Assembly: GCA_045801465.1 (NCBI GenBank)
Contig: JBJMSU010000086.1
Location: forward strand, 1 to 5,467
Length of the DNA: 5,467 nucleotides
Reading direction: 5' to 3'
Source: DATFWC01 sp045801465
GTDB lineage: Bacteria > Pseudomonadota > Alphaproteobacteria > Rhizobiales > Xanthobacteraceae
The notes beneath the pieces were generated by a model. It was given only the letters and a program-made list of their open reading frames with translations, had not been told where the DNA came from and did no database searches. This document shows positions 1 through 5,467 of this stretch, in pieces (position 1 is the stretch's first letter; each line of letters starts with the position of its first letter). The translations under genes and the position numbers were made by a program.

Positions 1-1
1 C

Positions 2-274
2 ATCGCGTTCCTCATCGGCGCCGTGGCGGTGGCGACGTTGTTCGACCTTTGCGCCGCCCAGGCCTATTACGGCAGCGGTCCGTGGTGCGCGGTGCAATCC
101 CTGGGCGCCGGCACCGTCACGCAAAATTGCACCATGCTGAACTTCGAGCAGTGCAGGATGGAGACCATCGCTGGCAACCGCGGCTTTTGCATACCGAATC
201 CATATTGGCCCGGAGCATACGGGCTCGGCGATGTGCCCAGGCGCACTCACAAGCGCCGCGCTCGGCATCGTTGA
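2..274 (+). CDS. DUF3551-like small secreted protein (5' partial)
   Basis: The frame is open from the window edge, so the true start lies upstream; the GTG at 23 falls inside the hydrophobic segment and is unlikely to be the start. The visible protein begins with the end of a signal peptide (IAFLIGAVAVATLFDLCAAQA) with a plausible cleavage before YYGSGPWC. The mature part is about 70 residues with four cysteines in the contexts PWC, NC, QC and GFC-x-PNP. That spacing matches the DUF3551 family, small exported proteins of unknown function that are abundant in Bradyrhizobium and relatives. The C-terminus is basic (RRTHKRRARHR). The stop at 272-274 is 26 bases from the stop of the convergent channel gene. 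No biochemical role is known to me; two disulfides in the periplasm or outside are plausible. The family call is by pattern recall. Confidence 0.75.
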   Translation: MAFLIGAVAVATLFDLCAAQAYYGSGPWCAVQSLGAGTVTQNCTMLNFEQCRMETIAGNRGFCIPNPYWPGAYGLGDVPRRTHKRRARHR

Positions 275-300
275 GAAGTTGTTGACCTGAAACCTGCTCA

Positions 301-741
301 TCAATTCGCCGGCCGCCTCGCCGAATCGGCGAGGCTGAACGTGCGCAGCACGTCGTAGATCACGGCAGATGACCAGCCGAACAGCAAGATGCCGTTCATG
401 GCCGCCATCGGTCCGAGCAGCCGCCAGTAGGCGACGGGAAGGACATCGCCGTACCCGAGCGTGGTGTAGTTGACGAACGCGAAGTAATAGGCGTCGAGCT
501 TCTGCGGCACTGCATCGATCGCCGCATAGACCAGGCCCCAGATTGCGATCTCGACGAGATGCGCGACCATCAGGACCGATACCGTCGCCATCATCACCAG
601 CATCACACGAAGATGTGCGCGCGCGGCCTGCGTCGCGAGCGACGTGCCATGGACGGCCCAGCTCACGGCCGCCATGATCCCCGCGTGCACGGCGATGGTG
701 GCCAGGGTTGTTGCGACTCCGATTGCGATCTGTCCGTGCAT
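301..741 (-). CDS. Small potassium-channel-like membrane protein (Ion_trans_2 type)
   Basis: This 146-residue protein has a clear pore signature, TTLGYGD (residues 93-99), containing the K+ selectivity filter GYG. A short pore helix (about 82-93, AYYFAFVNY) precedes it and a membrane helix (about 105-132) follows. Two further hydrophobic helices lie at about 4-28 and 47-75, so the topology is one extra helix plus the TM-pore-TM unit. It should sit in the inner membrane as a tetramer and conduct K+, by family knowledge. There is no cytoplasmic RCK/TrkA_N regulatory domain, only a 14-residue tail. The start at 741 is chosen because GGGAGGG (745-751) sits 3 bases before ATG and the N-terminus becomes a membrane helix; the frame is open further upstream, but that part is antisense to the antitoxin gene. 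It is divergent to the antitoxin and convergent with the DUF3551-like gene. Gating and physiological role cannot be read from the sequence. Confidence 0.8.
   Translation of the reverse strand: MHGQIAIGVATTLATIAVHAGIMAAVSWAVHGTSLATQAARAHLRVMLVMMATVSVLMVAHLVEIAIWGLVYAAIDAVPQKLDAYYFAFVNYTTLGYGDVLPVAYWRLLGPMAAMNGILLFGWSSAVIYDVLRTFSLADSARRPAN
315..335. repeat. Perfect 9-bp GC-rich hairpin at the 3' end of the channel gene
   Basis: GCCTCGCCG (315-323) and CGGCGAGGC (327-335) are exact reverse complements around a 3-base AAT centre. The hairpin lies inside the last codons of the minus-strand channel gene (LADSARRP) and 41 bases downstream of the stop of the plus-strand DUF3551-like gene. It could serve as a transcription terminator for that gene, but no T-run follows on the plus strand, so an intrinsic terminator of the classical type is not shown. 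Confidence 0.45.
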
Positions 742-753
742 GCGCCCTCCCGA

Positions 754-800
754 GATCCCGTGGTCGCCCGCGGTTGTGCGGCCTGCCAAGCCGCGGGATC
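754..800. repeat. Imperfect inverted repeat in the channel/antitoxin divergent gap
   Basis: GATCCCGTGG (754-763) pairs with CCGCGGGATC (791-800) over 10 positions with one G-T wobble and a 27-base loop. CCCGCGG (767-773) in the loop can compete for the same right arm. The element begins just upstream of the channel gene's Shine-Dalgarno, so it would lie in that gene's 5' leader or promoter. GC-rich DNA gives such repeats by chance fairly often, so a function is only a possibility. Apart from this repeat and the CATG cluster, I see no clear promoter in the 201-base gap 742-942. Confidence 0.3.
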
Positions 801-910
801 GTACCGCGATCAGGTCATGAGGAAACGCCATGGGAGCCGCTCTTGCGTTCTGTGCGCCCTTGTCCTCGCGCCGCTGCTGGGCGCCTGCCGACTGATCATT
901 CGGCTGCTGG

Positions 911-946
911 ACATGTGGCGCACATGTTTGCATGTTATGTGCATGC
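911..946. promoter_or_regulatory. Candidate autoregulatory operator of the toxin-antitoxin pair
   Basis: ACATGTG (911-917) and CACATGT (921-927) form a perfect 7-bp inverted repeat around GCG. Two more CATG cores follow, so CATG occurs at 912, 923, 931 and 942 with spacings of 11, 8 and 11 bases, symmetric about 928/929. The last core overlaps the preferred antitoxin start codon at 943. Ribbon-helix-helix antitoxins usually repress their own operon by binding pairs of short palindromic cores near the start, and an occupied site here would block initiation. That it is an operator is inference from layout; the repeats themselves are read directly. Confidence 0.5.
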
Positions 947-1173
947 CAAAGATGATCCAGCTCCGCCACGTTCCTGACGACCTCCATCGCGCGCTCAAGG
1001 CGCGCGCCGCCCAAGAGGGCCTGTCCCTTTCTGACTACCTGTTGGAGGAGGTGCGCCACATTGCCGAGCGCCCGACCATCTCAGAGCTGCGTCGCCGGCT
1101 TGCCGAACGCGAACCGGTCGCTCCGCGGGTGTCATCGGCCAAGGTTGTGCGGGCAGCCCGAGACGGGAGGTGA
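943..1173 (+). CDS. FitA-like ribbon-helix-helix antitoxin
   Basis: The 76-residue protein begins MPKMIQLRHVPDDLHRALKA, the beta-strand and first helix of the FitA/Arc-type ribbon-helix-helix fold, followed by the turn and second helix GLSLSDYLLEEVRHIAER (about 26-43). The remaining tail (44-76, TISELRRRLAE...) is the part that in this family wraps the partner toxin and blocks its active site. As a dimer it should bind DNA upstream of its own gene. ATG 943 is preferred; ATG 937 and ATG 952 are in frame and cannot be excluded, since none has a good Shine-Dalgarno. The frame is open much further upstream, but that part lacks family similarity. The stop overlaps the toxin start (GTGA, 1170-1173), so the pair is co-translated. 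It is a chromosomal type II module and probably mobile between strains. Confidence 0.9.
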   Translation: MPKMIQLRHVPDDLHRALKARAAQEGLSLSDYLLEEVRHIAERPTISELRRRLAEREPVAPRVSSAKVVRAARDGR

Positions 1174-1562
1174 TCGTCGTCGACGCATCGGCTGTTGTGG
1201 ATGTCCTGCTCAGGACCCCGGATAGTACGCGAATAGCGGACCGTTTCTTCGCGTCCGGCGAGACGCTTCACGCGCCTCACCTTTTGGACCTCGAAGTGGT
1301 CCAGGCGCTGCGCCGCCATATATCGGCTGGGGTGCTCCATGCTCGGCGCGGACGGGAAGCGTTGGAAGACTTTACCGCTTTCCCGCTCACGCGGTATCCA
1401 CATGATGTGTTTTTGGCGCGTATTTGGGAGCTTCGCGCGAATTTGACCGCGTACGATGCCGCCTATATCGCGCTGGCCGAAGCACTCGCGGTTCCTCTCG
1501 TCACCCGGGATCGGGCGCTCGCGTCGGTACGCAGGCATCGCGCGACAATCGAGCTGCTCTGA
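1170..1562 (+). CDS. vapC: VapC/FitB-family PIN-domain toxin ribonuclease
   Basis: This 130-residue protein is a complete single PIN domain, the usual VapC length. The four acidic positions of the metal-dependent nuclease site are visible: D5 in MIVVDASAVV, E42 in LLDLEVVQALRR, D96 in NLTAYDAAYIALAE and D114 in LVTRDRAL. Toxins of this type cleave structured RNA such as tRNA or rRNA and arrest growth when their antitoxin is degraded; the exact target cannot be predicted here. The start is a GTG overlapping the antitoxin stop by four bases. D5 forces this start, since no later start keeps it. GGGAGG (1165-1170) abuts the start, too close for a normal Shine-Dalgarno, so translation probably depends on ribosomes terminating on the antitoxin gene. 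All catalytic residues are present, so the toxin looks active. The gene pair could equally be labelled FitAB. Confidence 0.92.
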   Translation: MIVVDASAVVDVLLRTPDSTRIADRFFASGETLHAPHLLDLEVVQALRRHISAGVLHARRGREALEDFTAFPLTRYPHDVFLARIWELRANLTAYDAAYIALAEALAVPLVTRDRALASVRRHRATIELL

Positions 1563-1660
1563 CGCGCTGGTTGCGCCAAACTTAAGGCAGCCAGTCACAA
1601 TTTCGACTCAGCCTTTCGTATGGTAGTTGTGTCATCCGGTTGCGCTGAGTCCTGGGAACC

Positions 1661-2971
1661 ATGATCGAAAAGCTTGTCCGCGCGTTCGAGTTACTCGCAT
1701 TCGCGGCCCTGTTGGGGGCCGGAATCACGGCTGCCCAGGCGCAGCAGCGCGACCAGGCCAGGTCGGAGCCGCCGGCGAGCCGTCTGGAATCGCTGCAACA
1801 GGACACGTCATCCTTTTTCGGCCAGTTGTTCGGCGGCAGCGAGCGCTTGGGCAGCGATGGGGCGCCCATCCGCAAGGTGCAGATGTCCGCGTCCGAGCTG
1901 GTGGTGCGCCTGGAGCGGATGGAAAACCAGATCCGCCAGCTGACCGGCCTCGTCGAGCAGCTCCAGTTCCGCAACCAGCAGCTCGAGCAGCAATTGCGCC
2001 GCCTGCAGGAACCCGGTGGTGCCGGTGGCATTCCGCAAGCGGCGCGGCCGCCCTCGGTCCAGCCCGGGCCGCCGCCCGCCGTTGCCGGCCCGCCAGGGCC
2101 GCCAAGCCCCCCCGGGCCGCCGGGCCTGCCTCAGCGCCGCTCGGACGTGTTCGACCCGAACGACAATCCGGGTGCGCCCGGTGCCCCGCGTCCCCTCCCG
2201 CGGCGCCCTGATGCATTCGAGCCCGGCGAGAGCACAAGCCCCCCTGGTGCGCCACGCCCCGGAATGCGGCGTTCGGACGTGTTCGATCCGAACGAAAACC
2301 CAAACGCGCCGGGTGCGCCGCGCGTGCTCGGTTCGCTGCCGAGCGGCCCGAGTATCGTAACGGGCGACCCGAACGACGAGGACGGCCCGCCGATCGGGGC
2401 GCCCGGCGGCCGCCAGGCCGGCGCGCCGCTGGACCTTTCGACCCTGTCGGACCCGGCCCCCAGCGACCCCGGCCAGCCGCCCCCTGGGGGCACGGCATCG
2501 GCAATGAACAACCCATTGCCGCCGCCGCCACCACGCAATCCGAGCGCAACCGGCACCTATCAGCTGCAGGCGACGCTGCCGCCGACCGCGACGCCGAAGG
2601 ATGAATACGACCTCGCGTATGGATACTTGGTGCGCAAGGACTATGCCTTGGCGGAGGAAAGCTTCCGCACCTTCCTGCGCAAATATCCGAGCGACCGGGC
2701 GGTGGCTGAAGCGAACTATTGGCTCGGCGAGAGCCTGTTCCAGCGCCAGCGCTATCGCGACGCCGCCGAATCCTTCCTCAACGTCTCGACCAAGTTCGAC
2801 AAATCCGGCAAAGCGCCCGACGCCTTGCTGCGGCTCGGCCAGTCGCTCGCGGCACTCAAGGAGAAGGAGGCAGCATGCGCCACCTTCGTCGAAGTCGGGC
2901 GCAAATATCCGCGTGCTTCGCCCACCGTGAGGCAAGGGGTCGAGCGAGAACAGAAGCGCGTCGGCTGCTGA
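1661..2971 (+). CDS. cpoB: Cell division coordinator CpoB (Tol-Pal system protein YbgF)
   Basis: This is the periplasmic Tol-Pal accessory protein which, in E. coli, binds TolA and tunes PBP1B so that outer-membrane constriction and septal peptidoglycan synthesis stay in step. Of 436 residues, 1-27 form a Sec signal peptide ending AAQA before QQRDQ. Residues about 75-117 form a Gln/Leu-rich coiled coil (LERMENQIRQLTGLVEQLQ...), the trimerising, TolA-binding part. About 118-312 is a long Pro/Gly/Asp-rich linker with three 22-residue repeats. About 313-436 holds three TPR-like units (YGYLVRKDYALAEESFRTFLRKYP; YWLGESLFQRQRYRDAAESF; LLRLGQSLAALKEKEAACATF). The linker makes it longer than the enterobacterial protein of about 260 residues; long linkers are usual in Rhizobiales. 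ATG 1661 is set by the signal peptide, though its Shine-Dalgarno is weak (GGGA, 1654-1657). tilS and ftsH follow as in related genomes, while pal is not immediately upstream. Confidence 0.95.
   Translation: MIEKLVRAFELLAFAALLGAGITAAQAQQRDQARSEPPASRLESLQQDTSSFFGQLFGGSERLGSDGAPIRKVQMSASELVVRLERMENQIRQLTGLVEQLQFRNQQLEQQLRRLQEPGGAGGIPQAARPPSVQPGPPPAVAGPPGPPSPPGPPGLPQRRSDVFDPNDNPGAPGAPRPLPRRPDAFEPGESTSPPGAPRPGMRRSDVFDPNENPNAPGAPRVLGSLPSGPSIVTGDPNDEDGPPIGAPGGRQAGAPLDLSTLSDPAPSDPGQPPPGGTASAMNNPLPPPPPRNPSATGTYQLQATLPPTATPKDEYDLAYGYLVRKDYALAEESFRTFLRKYPSDRAVAEANYWLGESLFQRQRYRDAAESFLNVSTKFDKSGKAPDALLRLGQSLAALKEKEAACATFVEVGRKYPRASPTVRQGVEREQKRVGC
2135..2332 (+). repeat. Three 66-bp tandem repeats inside cpoB
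   Basis: Units at 2135-2200, 2201-2266 and 2267-2332 each encode exactly 22 residues beginning RR(S/P)D(V/A)F(D/E)P and ending with a (G/P)APRP-like stretch. Units 1 and 3 are most alike (RRSDVFDPNDNPGAPGAPR against RRSDVFDPNENPNAPGAPR); unit 2 has diverged (RRPDAFEPGESTSPPGAPR). The exact period without indels points to in-frame duplication of one unit within the flexible linker. Unit number probably varies between strains. Confidence 0.85.
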
Positions 2972-2974
2972 GTA

Positions 2975-3041
2975 GTGCCGCCGATTTGAAGTTCATGGGC
3001 TGCGGCAAGCGCGTTTAGGAACTTCGAATCGAAAGCGGCAC
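2975..3041 (+). repeat. Long imperfect hairpin between cpoB and tilS
   Basis: The left arm is GTGCCGC-CGATT-T-GAAGTTC (2975-2994). The right arm is GAACTTC-G-AATCG-AAA-GCGGCAC (3019-3041). Nineteen Watson-Crick pairs and one U-G wobble form, broken only by a 3-base AAA bulge, with a 24-base loop (2995-3018). The hairpin starts 4 bases after the cpoB stop. No T-run follows, so it is not a typical intrinsic terminator; protection of the cpoB mRNA 3' end, partial termination or control of tilS are possible roles. The structure was read by hand without a folding energy. Confidence 0.6.
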
Positions 3042-3070
3042 CAGAACCACAGGCTTGCAAGCGCCTCTTT

Positions 3071-3123
3071 GCTTCCGAACTTCGTGTCGGAGAGTGCTGC
3101 GATGTATCACGAACTTCGGAAGC
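3071..3123 (+). promoter_or_regulatory. Hairpin enclosing the tilS ribosome binding site and start codon
   Basis: GCTTCCGAACTTCGTG (3071-3086) and CACGAACTTCGGAAGC (3108-3123) pair at 15 of 16 positions, the exception being a C-C mismatch at 3080/3114. The 21-base loop (3087-3107) contains both the Shine-Dalgarno GGAGAG (3089-3094) and the ATG at 3102. The right arm is codons 3 to 8 of tilS. Such a structure could hold the start site exposed in a loop, or restrict ribosome docking until it melts. A regulatory role is inference. Confidence 0.55.
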
Positions 3124-4157
3124 GGGACACCAGTCCCGTCTCGCCGGCCGAAGCGGCGGCGCTGTTTGCCGATCTCGCGTCTTGCGATGTCCTCGTGCTC
3201 GCCGTCTCGGGAGGGCCGGATTCGACCGCGCTCGCCCTGCTCGCCGCGCGTTGGCGCGCTGAGTTAAAACATGGACCGAGGCTCGTTGCGGTCACGATCG
3301 ACCATGGTCTGCGGCCGGCATCGGCCTCCGAGGCAAAAGCCGTGAAACGCCTCGCAAAGGCACTCGGGATCGAGCACCGGGTTGTTGCCTGGAGAGGAAA
3401 AAAGCCGACAACGGGCGTGCAGACAGCGGCTCGAAGCGCGCGTTATGGCCTGCTCGCCGCCGAGGCCCGCAAGCTCGGCGCCCGCCACGTGCTCACCGCT
3501 CACACCCGCGATGACCAGGCCGAGACGATTCTCATTCGCCTGTCGCGCGGCAGCGGTCTGGCCGGGCTCGCCGGCATGTCGCGGCTCTCGCCCTTGTCGG
3601 GAAATCGGGAGATCACCCTGGTCCGCCCATTCCTCGGTCTCCCGAAGGCCCGCCTCGTCGCCACGCTCAAGGTCGCCGAGGTTCCATTCGCGCGCGATCC
3701 GTCGAATGACGATCCGCGGTTTACCCGCGCGCGCTACCGCAAGGTCATGCCGTTGCTGGCCGCCGAGGGACTCGATGCCGGCCGGCTGGCGCTTCTGGCG
3801 CGGCGTGCCGCGCGTGCCGATGCCGCGATCGAAACCGCCGTTGCCGCGGCACTGCCCGTCGTTTCCCTCAGACAATGGTCCAATTCCGGGCCGATCATGC
3901 TCGACCGGGCAAAGTTCTCAAGCCTGCCCGGCGAGGTGGGCTTGCGCCTCCTCGGCCGAGCCCTCGCGGCCGTAGGCGACGAGGGACCGGTCGAGCTCGG
4001 CAAGCTGGAGACGCTGTTCGCGGCGATCGCGGCCCAGGGTGAAGACGCCGCTTGCGGTCGCTTGCGGCGGACGCTGGCGGGCGCCCTCGTCACCGTCGAT
4101 CGCGACCGCCTCGTTGTCCACAGGGCTCCCGCCCGGCGGCAGAAGAGGCAAGACTAG
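3102..4157 (+). CDS. tilS: tRNA(Ile)-lysidine synthetase TilS
   Basis: TilS uses ATP and lysine to convert C34 of the CAU anticodon of tRNA-Ile2 to lysidine, switching it to read AUA and to be charged with isoleucine; it is essential in most bacteria. The PP-loop ATP pyrophosphatase motif SGGPDS is at residues 36-41 (VLVLAVSGGPDSTALALLA). Family-typical stretches follow: VTIDHGLRPAS, the segment LTAHTRDDQAETILIRLSRGSGLAGLAGM (commonly HHxDDQAET in the family) and RPFLGLPKARL, then DPSNDDPRFTRARYR, which contacts tRNA and substrate in known structures. The length is 351 residues from ATG 3102, within the alphaproteobacterial range; no separate C-terminal TilS_C domain is evident. ATG 3102 is chosen over in-frame TTG 3069 and GTG 3084 because GGAGAG lies 7 bases before it. 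The gene lies between cpoB and ftsH, a conserved order. Confidence 0.95.
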   Translation: MYHELRKRDTSPVSPAEAAALFADLASCDVLVLAVSGGPDSTALALLAARWRAELKHGPRLVAVTIDHGLRPASASEAKAVKRLAKALGIEHRVVAWRGKKPTTGVQTAARSARYGLLAAEARKLGARHVLTAHTRDDQAETILIRLSRGSGLAGLAGMSRLSPLSGNREITLVRPFLGLPKARLVATLKVAEVPFARDPSNDDPRFTRARYRKVMPLLAAEGLDAGRLALLARRAARADAAIETAVAAALPVVSLRQWSNSGPIMLDRAKFSSLPGEVGLRLLGRALAAVGDEGPVELGKLETLFAAIAAQGEDAACGRLRRTLAGALVTVDRDRLVVHRAPARRQKRQD

Positions 4158-4191
4158 GGAATCTCGGGTGTCCGGGAGGCCAATGTTGTAT

Positions 4192-4211
4192 TAATGAGAG
4201 TCGGGTCATTA
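4192..4211. repeat. Inverted repeat abutting the ftsH promoter
   Basis: TAATGA (4192-4197) and TCATTA (4206-4211) are exact reverse complements separated by 8 bases, ending one base before the candidate -35 CTTG. The A/T-rich arms stand out from the GC-rich surroundings. The position suits an operator for a dimeric regulator, but six-base arms may arise by chance. Confidence 0.3.
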
Positions 4212-4212
4212 T

Positions 4213-4244
4213 CTTGGCAGACTGACCCCTCGAACCTACATTGG
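4213..4244 (+). promoter_or_regulatory. Candidate heat-shock (sigma-32) promoter of ftsH
   Basis: CTTG (4213-4216) is followed after 18 bases by CCTACATTGG (4235-4244). The alphaproteobacterial sigma-32 consensus as I recall it is CTTG, 17-18 bases, CYTATVTNNG; the only departure is C for T at 4239. Transcription would start near 4251, giving a leader of about 75 bases to ftsH. Heat induction of ftsH is established in several bacteria, which supports the reading. The same bases partly resemble a housekeeping promoter of this class (TTGGC with CCTACA), so both holoenzymes may use it. Confidence 0.5.
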
Positions 4245-4324
4245 GGCTTCGGGCAGGGACCGGTGCCGCGAGGCGCGGGCCAAAACGGACCGCCGGGACG
4301 CCGGTGCGTCGAAAAGGACGCTGG

Positions 4325-5467
<1,143 letters not shown>

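Noticed and set aside
817..942. In-frame upstream extension of the antitoxin starting MRKRHGSRSCVLCALVLAPLLGAC, resembling a lipoprotein signal with a lipobox
   Set aside because: A DNA-binding antitoxin acts in the cytoplasm, homologues begin near MPKMIQ, and the extension runs through the CATG operator-like cluster. The lipobox resemblance is most simply chance in an open GC-rich frame.
742..1059. Upstream extension of the channel frame to 1059 on the minus strand
   Set aside because: The extra residues are antisense to the antitoxin coding region and look unlike a membrane channel. The ATG at 741 has a strong Shine-Dalgarno and begins the first helix.
2066..2131. Collagen-like Gly-X-Y run in CpoB (GPPGPPSPPGPPG)
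   Set aside because: Only about five imperfect triplets occur, too few for a triple helix; it is part of a general Pro-rich linker.
1725..2935. Long open frames on the minus strand across cpoB
   Set aside because: They are arginine/glycine-rich low-complexity shadows of the Pro/Gly-rich linker in GC-rich DNA. The plus-strand frame has signal peptide, coiled coil and TPR features.
3069..3101. TTG at 3069 or GTG at 3084 as the tilS start
   Set aside because: Neither has a Shine-Dalgarno at proper distance, whereas ATG 3102 has GGAGAG 7 bases upstream.
4180..4244. CCAATGT (4180-4186) and ACATTGG (4238-4244) as a long-range inverted repeat
   Set aside because: Seven-base arms 51 bases apart, with the right arm inside the promoter -10, are readily explained by chance.

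Overview
The window reads as a GC-rich alphaproteobacterial chromosome segment, most likely from Rhizobiales and close to the Bradyrhizobium/Rhodopseudomonas group. The reasons are the strong G/C third-position preference, a DUF3551-type small cysteine protein, an FtsH N-terminus typical of that group, and the gene order cpoB(ybgF)-tilS-ftsH, which is the downstream end of the usual tol-pal cluster there. These attributions are from recall, not from a search. The short length and mid-gene ends suggest a draft or metagenomic contig.

Left part (1-1562) is accessory. It holds the 3' end of a secreted DUF3551-like gene, a convergent three-helix potassium-channel-like gene on the minus strand, and a type II toxin-antitoxin pair (FitA-like ribbon-helix-helix antitoxin overlapping a VapC/PIN toxin by 4 bases). 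A cluster of four evenly arranged CATG cores, including a perfect 7-bp inverted repeat, lies against the antitoxin start and is a good candidate for its autoregulatory operator. The accessory genes sit where pal would normally precede cpoB.

Middle part (1661-4157) is core: cpoB (periplasmic partner of TolA and peptidoglycan synthesis; here with a long Pro/Gly-rich linker carrying three exact-period 66-bp repeats) and tilS (tRNA-Ile lysidine synthetase). The 130-base gap between them is unusually structured. One long imperfect hairpin has a seven-codon mini-ORF exactly filling its loop. A second, nearly perfect 16-bp hairpin places the tilS Shine-Dalgarno and start codon in its loop. Both use copies of the octamer GAACTTCG.

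Right part (4158-5467) is the ftsH promoter region, with a good match to an alphaproteobacterial sigma-32 (heat-shock) promoter, followed by ftsH, which runs off the end. FtsH is canonical through the Walker B motif (residue 262 or so). After that the reading frame stays open but the protein changes to a different sequence: about 65 extra residues before an ALNQLLxxMDG segment, then a non-FtsH continuation. It resembles a divergent FtsH-like AAA ATPase family I recall from Actinobacteria. The switch falls just at the most conserved DNA of the gene, so a chimeric assembly join is the leading explanation; a real domain swap is the alternative.
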